64,000 bases of DNA from Paragonimus westermani (Eukaryota; Platyhelminthes; Trematoda; Plagiorchiida; Troglotrematidae): NCBI GenBank assembly GCA_008508345.1, contig QNGE01000768.1, positions 124,001 through 188,000 of the forward strand, given 5' to 3'. This document shows, piece after piece, positions 38,088 to 49,805 of the stretch. Each line of letters opens with the position of its first letter. Within the stretch, counting starts at the first letter, position 1. The translations under genes and the position numbers were made by a program. The notes under the pieces were generated by a model that saw nothing but the letters and a program-made list of their open reading frames with translations, was not told the origin of the DNA and did not search any database.

Positions 38088-40261
38088 ACATTCAAGATGA
38101 ATATTGAGACAAACATCCCCCAGTAGTGTACAGTTAGTTTGTTAGGCTGTCTTCCCACACACTTTATATGGCACATATCAACCTTGTTAACTGAACAGGC
38201 CGCTCTGATTCGTCAATTATACGGAAGTTCTGTAGTCCATTACTGAAGTACTTCAAGGCTGGCGCTTTCATGCATTCATGCAAAATATGGAATGGTATGC
38301 GCGCCAAATGGAAAAAGACCAAGATATATTTGATAGTGTTATAATGCTGGCTTACTTTCAACACTGGTCCTGCATTGATGGGAAAAGCTGAAGCTTCAAA
38401 CCCGTTCGCTGGAACCAGATACCTTCCACACTAAAGTTCCCATGTTCCTTATGGAATTTCTGTGCAGCTCCGCAATTAACGAACATGCCACGGAAAATTT
38501 GTATGGACCTTCATCTCAGTTCCAAACGTTTCCGTCGCTCGTGGAATCAAGTAGATTTCAAGCCGCCTTACCTCCATCTCTGAATCAAAATCGTGTTTTC
38601 AACGCCAGGGAACATCACGAAATGACGTTGTTCCTTTGTACATTATTCCAATGTGGCTCATGTATTCCAACACCAAATAATCCCACCGACTACGAGGTTC
38701 ACTTTCCTGAAGTGTGTTATACGGAAAAGTAGTGTTTTCCACTCAAACTCTCATCTCATTACACCTAGAATGAAATGTGATGGGGACGGAATTGGGGGAA
38801 TTTTCACGATGGCTTTCCATTACACAGCTTACTAAAATAGGTAGTGTTGCGTTGTTCCACTTGGCTTCAAGTCGAGACAATGTGAACCGTTCGCAATGTT
38901 TTCTTAGTCTATCAGCATCATTATGGTGGCTGGCTAATTCGACCCAATCGGGTCAGTCGACTTCAAACTTCCCAGTACGATGTCGCTTGCATCATTTTAA
39001 CATTACGTGTAGTTTTGACTGGCAACTGATCAACGTTAACCATGGTGATGATAGCAATGTTGTGTGTAGCGGGCGGAGGTAGGGCCGAATGCAAGTGCAG
39101 TTTTCAGGTGGCACCATTCCATGGCGATACAGACTTCGACCGGGAACAATCTGAGCACAGGTGGCTTATCACCACACATTAGCTAAACCTAGCGAGAAAC
39201 GTTCACTGTACAACAAATGTGCGGCCCGTCGAGTGACTGTCAAACTGCCAAGGTTGAACTCCCAGAAAAGATAACCAACTTTCCCGCAACCTGCCATAGT
39301 GAAGCTGATTGTTGTGACGAAGAGAATTGGCTTCGATTCGGCAGTGAATGTGTGTGACAAGTAGGCGTTTGAGAAATGTCGAAATGGATGTAGATGCATC
39401 GCGTGGATGGCTGGCACGTAATCGTTGTGAAGCTTGAATACGTTCGTAGTAGGCGAAATGCACGTGGACGGGAAACTCGTTAAGTCAAACCAACTTTGTC
39501 CAGTTTCCATTATACATCAAGTTGAATGAGACGGGCAGAGCATAACAAATACAGTGGGATGCAAGTAGTGCCTAGCTCTGGTGATCATAACATCGCCAAA
39601 TGCTACCCCAAATATTACAGCTTTTGTGTGTTATTCGAGAATGTAGTTTATTGAAGCAACGGTTTCATAGATCAAATTGTATGTTTCAGCTAACAACTTA
39701 TTGAGACAGCAGTTCCTATTATGTTGCCCGCGTATGATTTGGGCGACATACTGTCGATTACTGTCGACCTAAATTCTGTTGCCTGGCCTAGGGCTGGTCA
39801 TGTTTACACACGTTTTACCATGACAAACAAATAAATCATGCGTGTTCGCTTATCACATACACCTGCAACACGAGGCAGGTGTTTGTGATTCCAGAAACTG
39901 GTACATGTAGCTACAGTGCGAACCGTCCACCTGAGTTCATTTACTAAACAACAACACACAAATGACATTTGGATCAGCAAAATATGTGTGACTGGATTCA
40001 ACTGTTGGACAGCTAGATTCATTTGGCTTTCAACCGGGTGCTCATTGTTGGACGCGCAAATGCTTCTTGTTATTTTCTCTCGATATTTTTCTGTTCTACA
40101 TTTGGTTAGAGACCGACTTGTCTGTCCCTTCATGCCTCATAAAATTCCACAGTGATGGTGGTCTGGACAGGTGTAACGTACCTCAGTTTACTGCGGAATT
40201 AATACACTTTCATGAAGAAGGAACACTATCTGTCAGTGTTATTTGTATTATTCACCCTACG
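38088..40261 (-). repeat. Right arm of ~2.17 kb inverted repeat
   Basis: Reverse complement of 25373-27531. Its inner edge at ACATTCAAGATG is exact; beyond it the flanks are unrelated. Identity is high from the inner edge to about 40166, with a locally more divergent patch around 38690-38870, and then falls abruptly for the last ~95 bp. The conserved open frames (38164-38364, 38442-38732, 38777-39082, 39804-40133 and others) mirror those of the left arm and are not recognised. Confidence 0.9.
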
Positions 40262-43200
40262 AACAGAAGTATTTCATTTGAAATTGTCAGGCTGTCCGAG
40301 CCACACGAATTTCTGAGAGATGTTCATTTTGAGTGGATTATTTACGGTTAAGACATACGGAACTCCACTTGTGTGCGTGCTTCCATTTAAAATGTGGATC
40401 TGTTTGTCAGCAATTTTATTACTCAGTCCCTACAGAAACAAGTTGAAACTGTCGCACAGAAACCGTCGAATGTCTTGCAGTGTAGGTAGCCTATTGGGAA
40501 CTGCAATCAACCAAGCTTCGTACAGGTAGCCTTCTGTTCATAAGTGTCGTATAAGTTTTCGGACTGTGGTTAAGTGCGTTTTGTTTTAAAACATGGATAT
40601 CGCACAGAACAATCGCCAACAATGGTTCCCACTTTTGTCGATTCTTTGATAACGAAAAACCTATAGCACTGGCGTGCCATTACGTTTTATCAGGGAGTCG
40701 TAACCGTAATAACACTTTCTCAGCCGGTCAAATCGGACTTGGTGAATGCGACGAAAACGTTCACGAGACAGTGGTCCGCGTTGAACGTCGTACTTTTAGT
40801 TGGTACCATTCAGACTGCCATCACATGTGGTCCATTACAGTGCTGACCTTGTGGCTGTCCTTTTGTCATTCGGTCTCATCACAAACCCAGAGTGTTTTAT
40901 AGATTTTGACAACGGTATCCGGGTGCTCCTTTTGAACCTCCACCGTATTACTACGATGTTGAACGTATTGTGACGAATAAAGACGCAATCGTAGCCAAAC
41001 ACTTACTATGGTTGGAAAATTGGCGAAGAAGTATCTGTGGCCACAATCCCACATTGAAATCAGAAGCTTCCTGGATGGTCGGTATGTCAGTAAACCAATA
41101 TATATTCGAGGCCTTCTCAAATCAATCGACAATACCTGGTTACAACCTGAACCCCACTGAGTGGATGTACACTGGCGGTCTGTGACCAAGGCAACAACAT
41201 ACGCTTCACGCAAATAACCTGATGTACCTTGTATTGATTAAAGTGGAATTACTGTCCTCAGCAAAATTTTCCGGGAGTCTAGTGCGAACAGATTTACAGA
41301 GTTTGAACTCTCGTTGATGTGTAATCACGCGACATTTCGTTCGTTCCCTTCGACAACTCACACGAAATAGTCACCGAATGCTATGTGGATAGGTACACAC
41401 GTGTAAATGAGTAGATTGTCTATCCAGCAATCAAAGCGTAGTGTGTGGTTTGTCATAAAATGTGCAAATTCGACTGATGTGCGGATAGTGAATGTAAGTA
41501 GTCAAATAAATTTGTATGAACATAATAGTTAAGTCAGGAAGAAACGAGGTGAAAAGTGAGTTGATGGGGTTCCAAGATGAAGTATATAATTGGTGATCGG
41601 TCTGTGGGCCGTGAATTACCAAGGTAGTGAAAAATTCACAAGAGTCTGCTTCAGGAAACACAACGATGGTTTTCGGATTTGTGGTTTGCGCTTTAGAAAA
41701 AGCCGCAGCCCGTTCGTTCGTGGTCCGACAAACTACATGGGGACTCTAGAGAAGATCTAATTAGGAAAATGAAATTCTCCATAAATTGATTTATTATCAA
41801 TTACCATATCTCACAAGCTGGCAATTTGTGATACAACTGCGACACTTAACACCGGACATGGTGGATTTCGGTGTGAGCCACTTGACACATCCAAGTTGTT
41901 GGTGGTTAATTGTGGATTAAACATGAAATAGTGCTACTGACAGGAAAACTGGATATCTGGGATCTCACTGTAATCTGCATTGCACCGTTGGTGCATTACT
42001 CACGTCTCGAAATACATCACTTAGAGCTTAGCGCTGATATCTGAGGCGAGGTCGACGGACTGAAATGTACCTTTGAAGCCAGCTGTGGTGAGCTCGGAAC
42101 GTACTGGTTCAAACGACTCAAATAGCCATGGAACAACTTCGTGTTAGGGCGAATTGACCAAAGAAATTACGGAACTCATTGAAAGGTTGGAGTATGTGGA
42201 TCATTTTCCGAGATATCCGCATCAAACCGAATAAGAAAGACACTAACCAGATTGGGAGTTGTGTGTAACCAGTTTTTAATGGATGGGTTGAGAAGGACGC
42301 AGTGTTACGACTGAGTTGCACTGTTCAAGCCTTCAACCGCCTTCCGATTACACCACTTCTGGGAAAGAACAATCTGAGCGCTTGAAACATCAAACATCAC
42401 ATTTCGCTCGTCACTTTGCGTCCTCTTCAGTTCGCCTATGCAAAATGATATACCGAAATTAACAACCATATTTGTGAACGTGCGACTAAATGAAAGGTTG
42501 GAGATATGTCAGAGATTTTTGATAAAAATATTCCCACATTACTAAGGCGGTGGATTCGAGGAAAAAAGAAAGATAACTTACCAGGCATGCTTTTTTTACT
42601 ATTACGGACGACCTGTTATGTTTTTCTGTCCGCTTTCGATTGGCCAAGTATTTTTATTTGTTACGCGTTTCATACCGAAAATGAGTAACTTGGTGACTGT
42701 GTCATTCTTACTGTTTGAAATCAAACGGTTTGATTTATTTCTGAGCCGAGTATAGTTGTTGATGTTGACGTTCTCATTCACTGGTCTGGATGCTGTTTCT
42801 CCAAATGTCAATGATCCAACATTTTTAGATTTCCGTACCCAATATCTCGTGGTTGAATCTCATATCCCCAACCAGTCTTCACAAAGTATTTCTTTAAAAC
42901 ATCACCTTTTATTAGTAATAATGATCTCAAACTCATAAATCAATCACTTGTAGCGTATAGATGGTGAATGGCGAAAAACTGCACATAAACAGGCATTATA
43001 GTCAGCAAAATGGATATCCGCCTGAAACACCTCATCTAACGTTTCAAGACTAACGGCACAGCCCCGAGTTGCGTGTCCGATACAGCCTCATCGAAGTCGT
43101 CGGCTAACCAAGTCAAGTTTGGCTTAATCCGTTCGTTTCTAAATCAGTCTTACATCATTAAATCCGTAAGACAACTGTGCACCAATATTGAAAAATCAAA

Positions 43201-44185
43201 TTTGCTTACATGGCGGCATTATTCAACAGCGTCAGTAAGAAACATGTTGAAAATTGAAGCTAACGGCTAGTGGCTATGGCAGCGACCTTACACTGCAAAT
43301 TCCACACTTCGTGTACAGTATTCTGAGTAGGATGAAAAAAGTTAATTATATCTAGACCTGGAGTTGCGTTGCAGATATTTTGAAGAGTCAAAACGTATTC
43401 ACACGGGTGCATAAGAATGGAAATGTGGTTCGATGCAATGAAGAAGTGGATTACCTTCCACTACTTGGAATTTTAAATTTTTAGACACAAACACGACAAT
43501 AGTGTGTCCCAGTTCAGTGGAGAATTTGCAGTTATAAGAAAAGCCGAGCAATCTATAAGCATATAATCACAAAGAAATTAGAGCATGTATTCAGCTGAAT
43601 TAATGAAAAATCGTCCGGAAAAGATACACTTAATGAAATTAAAAAGTGTTTCCGTCGGTTTTGAAGATTGATAAACGGTTCTTCGAGCTCTGGTCTCATA
43701 GTGAATGCACTCTAATACTTTGAGCTCGTGAGTGTTTATTTTTGGAATCCTTCAGTAACGTGAGGTAGGTCTCTTAACTTGGTATGCCGACAAAGTTTAT
43801 CTCTATGAAGATAGGTCGCTAAGAAGTGAAGATAAGCTGATCGTTTGTCATATGTGAATATAGGTGCACACAACCTGATTTTCAGGAAGGTTTCCTTTTG
43901 TGTACTAACGCAACCATTGTGCTAAGGCTGTGATAGATTGGGTTTCTGATCGTAGCTACTTCACACGTATAATTCAAATCTGGGCTCACCATGAAGTTTC
44001 AGTGTGACGGCAGTGGTTTTGACACAGAACAGTGCCGGTCCAACAAAGGAGACCGACGAACCACAGAAGCTCCTGTTTCAACTGCCGAACGAAATTATAC
44101 GCAAATCAAAACGATACTAGTGTAGCGAGAAGGCGTCCAACAAAGCACAATCTTTATTGTCCAAATCGCTAGTCACATGCAACGC
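40262..44185. other. No supported gene
   Basis: Mostly short open frames without domains. At 40560-41220 the plus-strand translation has faint pieces resembling a degenerate DDE transposase, but stops and poor motif order prevent a call. A weak box B-like sequence (ATTCAAATC) near 43974 might belong to an old SINE. Confidence 0.45.
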
Positions 44186-44640
44186 GCAACAACCCGCAAC
44201 ACCCCCCCCCGCCCCCCGGTTTCCGTTCACACGTCGTGTGCACTTCTGACCGGTTTACGTGTGTAAGCGGCGCCTTCTACCGGGGGGGTTTTCTGCCTGC
44301 CATTCCTCGTCTGTTTGTCCGATTTCGTTGCGCGATGGCTCGTCCGGCTGCTCGTGCTGTCCGCCATACACCCAGTGTTGGCCTTGACCGTATTCCAACA
44401 TCGTGTCGAGATGTTCCTCTAAATGTTGGAAAAACCACGCCTCCGATCTGGCCGTCTGTCGTATTTCGCCTGCCCTGCCTCGCCCGTTGGTCCGATCCAG
44501 TCGAGCGATGACTCATCCGGTCGCGCACGTTGTTCTTGATTCGATCGCGGCAGGCTTTTGAACGTAGCTCCCCCCGCGTTGAGGTATTCGGCCGAGCGCT
44601 CGAAAACTCGCACCTCCGGCCTGGCAATCCACCACACTAG
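44186..44640. other. GC- and CpG-rich island, open on both strands
   Basis: The segment is far richer in G, C and CpG than either side and has sharp ends. It opens with a run of about ten C, then CCCCCC, and has a G7 run near 44282. Open frames of 91 codons (44236-44511, plus), 116 codons (44277-44627, minus) and 72 codons (44419-44637, minus) overlap; GC-rich DNA gives such frames by chance. No domain is recognised. It may be an inserted element fragment, a CpG-rich promoter region, or foreign sequence. Confidence 0.5.
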
Positions 44641-47145
44641 CAGTGGTTTTTCTCAAGAACTCTTCAATACTATGCTATGTCGGAAAAGGACATTAACCAA
44701 AGCGAATAAAATACTTTGATGGAAATAGAATGGGGCCACTAAGTAAGCGAAGGATGACGATTAGTTTTTTCGCAATCACGGCGTGAGAGGCTAAAATAAA
44801 CGTCGAACCCTTTGGCAACTGGAAAGGCTACTGTTGCACGACTGTCATCAGCTGAGCTTAGTCTAACAGCTTACTACACAGGTGATGCACATCTGCATAA
44901 GTACACCCCCTCGAATTCTCCTTGAGAGTACAGTCTTGAGTGAATCAAGGGCATGTTTGTTGATCAAGTAGGCGGTTTGTCGGAGAATAGCCTAATGGCG
45001 CAAATGTCACCATCAACTATGCTGACTTCGGATCGTTTATTTTCAAGCTTGAACATGATACACTAATCTAGCTGAGTGACAATACATCGTTGTCTTCGGT
45101 TATCGCCTGCGACAGCTAGTTGCCTGGCTGCTTTTCTGAACTTCAACACCCTGCTGAAATGAAATCAGGTAGTTCATAGGAAGTTCTTCTTTCAGAAAAG
45201 CCACATTTATATTTTTCTGGATGGAGTTTTCTCCAAATCCACATTTATTTTGAACAATCGGGAATATTTGCTGCTCATGCATATAGAAGGCTAGATAGGC
45301 GTAGTTATTGTTGCCACCGCATGTAATGGAACCTTGGTGCTAGAAGTGGCCTACTGACCCACACTGTTGTCGACTTCAACGTAAACTACTGATTACTGTT
45401 CTGAATGATTCTGCGTTTCCCGCAGGTGAATCGCGCCACATCAGTCCTGATGCGTACTGAACCTGTCAATCTAATTGGTGTACAGGGATCAAGCAGGATG
45501 GCACGTTCTACCTTGTAAGAATTTAGAAGTGAGTTTGTTAAGTCGCAGGCATCCCGTGAACCTGGCCTACAGACTTCAAGATATGTTGGCAATATGGGTT
45601 ACGCGATATCGCCAAACATCCTCAAAGAGAATCTGCTCTACCGCTACCGTGAACATCCCTGCCAGCCAGGCTAGTAGCTACCGACTTTGGGCAAGTGAAC
45701 ATAATTATTCCCGGTCCATTGAAAGTCTCTTCCCGGAAACTGGTAGAGATGCTGGTGGTGATCTCCAGATATTTCACGCTATGTTTAACAATCAAAATCG
45801 ATTCGGAACCTTGAAAGTGGTGAACGATGCAGATCGCATCAAACCTCATCACTGCACTGAGCTGAAAGTTGACTTAGGTGTTGTAATCCCAACAATAATC
45901 TGACTGCTAGCCCGAGGTTAACAGCTGATCAGCTGCTTCTCCTCGTCTCGGATAGAAAACTTGTTCTGGGATTCCGCGACATCCAGAAACACTGACTCAC
46001 GTTGACTTGGATCAAAAAATCTGTCGAGTTGGTCACTGTATGCCCACTAGAAATCTGCATGTGCCGTTACTTTCACACGTCCCCAAATCTAAACTTGAAG
46101 TGCAAGTCGGTTAACCGTTATGAACCCATTTACTTTGCAATTAAACACCATTTATATGGCAGAAAATGGAATTCACATAGGGAGGCTAAACTAATCATGT
46201 TACTGTCTGACAGGTGTCATAAGGTAGTTGTTCTTTCTTGCATCGTCCCGTGCTGTTTCAGACGCCAGTTACATGTTCTCGTTTTTCTTCTCAATAATCC
46301 ATAAAGTGTGTGGACTCGAATTATCTACGCAATTTTTTTGACTTACACCACGAATTTCTTCCATACGATGTACATGATACACATGTGCGCGTGAAGTTAA
46401 CCACTGTCATAGCTAAATTGGTGGAAATGTGACCGAGTCTACGTCAGTCTACAATAGTTGCTCGTTGCTCGAGGTGTACGGTGAAACATATTTTGAAATG
46501 CCTTCGCAGTATGTTGTTAAATGACTCATGTGGTAAACGCACAGTCTCACCGTATGTTTGAAAGATAATGGAAGTTAACGAAATGGCAGAAAACAGTTGA
46601 AAAAACGCTGAACGCCAAAGCAACTTAGTTCTTGCATTCGACTTTACTCGGCTTTCCATGTCTATGCAATGTACGAAGGAGAACTAGATATCACGAAATA
46701 ATTTCACTTAATTGGACTCCTAGTAGATAGTGAGGGACTTTGGTGTCATTCGACGTGCTTCGCGTCTAATTGAATTTTACATATTACAATCCTAGTCACA
46801 TTTCTCGTTGATTAATTTTCCCTCATCCACCTTTTCAGACCACAACAACCTCCAATTTTAAGAAAACATACTCATATTACACTTATTCGTTGACAAGGAA
46901 TTTCACAGATGAAAATAAGCATTTCCTGTGACGTATTCCTTACTCATGGATTTCCCTACAATCCGCACATGAGCTTCAAGCCAAAGGTTTGCTAGTTACT
47001 ATTTCCTCTTTACTGAAGGTCACAAAAACATGTGCACCAAAGGATCTCCTTAACAAGTGAAGAATTATGGCTTTAAACGTGGCAGTAAGAAGACGGACAC
47101 TGATAGGCGGTACCACTTCGTATTGCTTCTTAAGTACAAAAAATA
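44641..47145. other. No supported gene
   Basis: Contains a 142-codon plus-strand open frame at 45475-45903 with no recognisable domain, plus shorter frames on both strands. Nothing else is seen. Confidence 0.45.
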
Positions 47146-47151
47146 ATCAGG

Positions 47152-47165
47152 AATATATATATATA
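47152..47165. repeat. (AT)n tract
   Basis: Short alternating AT run about 30 bases beyond the 3' end of the Penelope fragment. A second tract lies just beyond its other end. Confidence 0.8.
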
Positions 47166-47198
47166 ACACGAATGAGGTGGGGGTGAATAAATTAAATG

Positions 47199-47690
47199 TT
47201 AACTATGGTGCGGACCGACAGTGCAAAAATATAAGGTCCATGTGAGTCGAGAATTCATCTGTGACTGATTTTTCACACACAATGCTGGCTTGAGATGACT
47301 AACCTCGACCACCTCAGCAAAACGCACGTGACGTGGATTAGCGTGACGCGTTATAGTCCTGAATGCTGATCCGGTATTAATTCGATGACTGATGGCGGAA
47401 ATGTGTCTGGTGATAGACGAGACCGGAAATTTGCGTGATTCCGGGAGGAAGGAAGTATACTGTGCAATTACATCCTGAACCCATTTCGATAGATGTTCCT
47501 CCATCCTAGAGTTCAACAGCCTATTGGTTCTGCTGACGTAACTTTCGCTGCAGTTACACAAATTGGTAAATACATTGTGAGTTGGCGCCAATAGCTTGCT
47601 TTTCCTATACAGAAGGTAACGGCAGATTGCGTGTTCTTCCAACGACCACGATTTCAGCCGCATTGTATGCTTGCTTAATGGATGAATACT
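47199..47690 (-). pseudogene. Penelope-like element fragment: GIY-YIG endonuclease end
   Basis: A 154-codon minus-strand frame (47199-47663) reads as the C-terminal part of a Penelope-like retroelement protein. KLLAPTHNVF is followed by CNCSESYVSRT, then RLLNSRMEEHLSKWV, SSITRHISAISHRI and later FAEVVEVSHLKPALCV. In the family, a Cys pair comes just before the YIG motif, then an Arg helix (GRT..RL), an EH motif with the catalytic Glu, and a final segment ending with a conserved LC. Here YIG is YVS and the first GIY half is not readable. About 25 bases upstream a second frame reads VVVGRTRNLP-like sequence, showing a frameshift. No reverse transcriptase is attached, so this is a truncated copy. 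Confidence 0.75.
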
Positions 47691-47729
47691 TGTGGGTCAA
47701 CAGTTGACACCTTTCCGACAAAGACTGCA

Positions 47730-47749
47730 ATATATATATATGTATATGT
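47730..47749. repeat. (AT)n tract with TGTATATG end
   Basis: Alternating TA run immediately upstream (5' side) of the Penelope fragment. Together with the tract at 47152-47165 it brackets the fragment. Confidence 0.8.
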
Positions 47750-47759
47750 ACCGGCTCGA

Positions 47760-49649
47760 AAAACAGCCGCATTTTGAATGAAGTTGGAATGAGCGTTGTC
47801 TGGTGCCGTCCTGAAGTTGTTGTGGTTAGGTATTCCGGTCACCTTTGAGCTGCAATCTGCCTAGACCTGGAAATCACACTTGATGGCATATTACCGGTGC
47901 TACTATAAACTTAAGTTGCAGAATATTACCTTCACACTGTGTACTCTGTACTCGGTAAAACCAGTACGTCAAGTCGTTATTGTATGCTTTTTGTTTACAC
48001 AGTGGCAAGGTGAAATAGGTAACTTTGACTATTCAGCTGTTGATGGCTGTTGGTATTGATATTCATTCAAAAGCTTCTCACTGGAAATTATAGAATTTCA
48101 ACTCAAGTAAGTATTGAGTTAAATATAATTGGGAAACAAGTGCAGATTAGCCTCATCAGAATTTGCGCGCTTGGTTCTACTGGTTGCTGACTTATTACAG
48201 CAGAATTTTATCAAACATAACTAGGTCACTACTGATAATCTATTGACTGGCCCATAGATGTCTTAAGTCTTTCCTGATTTCATGGTGTCTGTTAGACGGG
48301 AGGTATAGATCATTGTTTTATCTAAGTTGCCTCAGAACCTTGTGAAGTATATCGCATCAAAACCCTTATCTTATTACACATCTACTTGAAAAATATGGAT
48401 TTACTGCTACACTATGAATGTTTTAACTTGCAATGGTTGATCAGGTGGGCGACTGTTTTCCAAATTTCCCATCCACCGCACAATACCTTACAATATATGA
48501 TATTATCTCATAGTAAAATCGAGGGTTGGCTTCTCAAGTTGACGTTGCTTAACAGCAGTATTGGTTGGTATCTTCACACCTATGTGTTAAGCGAATACTG
48601 TTAATGTGGGAATGCATCCCTCAGAATGATCAGTTTTGAAGGGTGGCTTCGTTGGACTGACTGCATTGTTTCGCAGCTACTTGCCTGATATGTTCGCTTA
48701 ATGTACTGCTGTAGAAAGAGCACCACCCGCTTTATACACGAATGTGTTCTTGTTGAAGAAAATATTCCAGACTAACTATCAGATAACGACTGACATCTAC
48801 GTATCATTTTAATCGCTTTCATAGCTACGTTGATAAAATTCACAAGCTCCCTCAAATTTGATTGTATCGCATTTCACCAGTGTTTAAATTCGGTTGACTC
48901 AGTGAACGCAAGCTGCGATCATTTTCGGGCAGCCTGTGTAGACTTGCGATTTTTGGATATGGACAACAAAAGGTGACATACGCTTACTGGATGTAATTCA
49001 CAAAAAGCAGTGGACTGGTTTTGTGGCTTTTGCCAGTCAACAAACAGTATTAACGTATAGACGTCGATTACATAAAGTACTATGGAAAAAGACGACAATG
49101 AAATCTGCAGATGCCAAACCATCTGCGAGTTATTCCCGTAAATTGTTGTACGCTCCATCGAGTCCCAAAACAGTGCGAATGTTTGAACCGCCTGGTGGAA
49201 GACGAAAATCCTACTGTGGTTAACGGCTACGAAACCCCACCTCCAAACAACAGTATCTAGTAAGAATAAAACGCCACCGAAGATTTAAGGCACAAAGAGC
49301 TCGTGCAAAATTGCATTAAATGAGACCAACATACGGACAGAAATATGGACATGGCTGAATCCGAACCTTTTAGTGGAAGAAACTAGTAATTACGTCATCA
49401 TCTTCATTGAGATAACAGTAACTTCCTTACCAAATTTTCCGTCAATCAAAAGCATGCTAGTTTTATTTAAGGCATTCAACTCATTATTTTCTGCTGGTTT
49501 TCCGGAAACAGCTGGTGGATTCCAGCGTGAACTGTTTGAGAAATCTTGCCAGGGCAGTCGATCCCCTGAATCATTTAGTGGATTCCATATGAGACAGTGG
49601 GACGGGTTAGTAACAGAGTCCAAATGTGAAATTTCCGAGCTCCTGGTGT
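47760..49649. other. No supported gene
   Basis: Only short frames without domains. No RNA genes or repeats were identified. Confidence 0.5.
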
Positions 49650-49805
49650 GGCTTCGTAGCTCAGCTGGTAGAGCGCTTGCCGCGTTGAGGCATGCTGTGT
49701 CTGTCGCTGGTTCGAATCCAGCCGAAGCCCTGACTTTTCACAGTTGGGTCTCATCTAAATTCATAAATCTGCCATACTACTCATTAGTAATACTAACAAG
49801 ATTTT
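49650..49805 (+). mobile_element. tRNA-headed SINE
   Basis: The head at 49650-49730 folds as a tRNA: acceptor GGCTTCG/CGAAGCC (7 bp), D-arm GCTC/GAGC, and T-arm GCTGG-TTCGAAT-CCAGC. It has an intact box A (TAGCTCAGCTGG) and box B (GGTTCGAATCC). The anticodon arm (GCTTGCC/GGCATGC) has a T-T mismatch and a loop GCGTTGA with C instead of the universal T33, and the variable region is enlarged, so it is not a good working tRNA. After TGAC the tail TTCACAGTTGGGTCTCAT matches the end of the ~470 bp repeat units. Head plus shared tail indicates a SINE that could still be transcribed by polymerase III. Confidence 0.7.

Noticed and set aside
40560..41220. Possible degenerate DDE transposase (Merlin/ISXO2-like) on the plus strand
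   Set aside because: Isolated pieces such as GECDEN and HWRSVTKATTYASRK are suggestive, but stops are frequent and the order and spacing of catalytic residues cannot be established.
43900..43995. Box B-like ATTCAAATC with tRNA-like surroundings
   Set aside because: No pairable arms and no alignable second copy in the window; too weak for a SINE call.
45475..45903. 142-codon plus-strand open frame
   Set aside because: Moderately long but without a recognisable domain, and overlapped by minus-strand frames; treated as chance.
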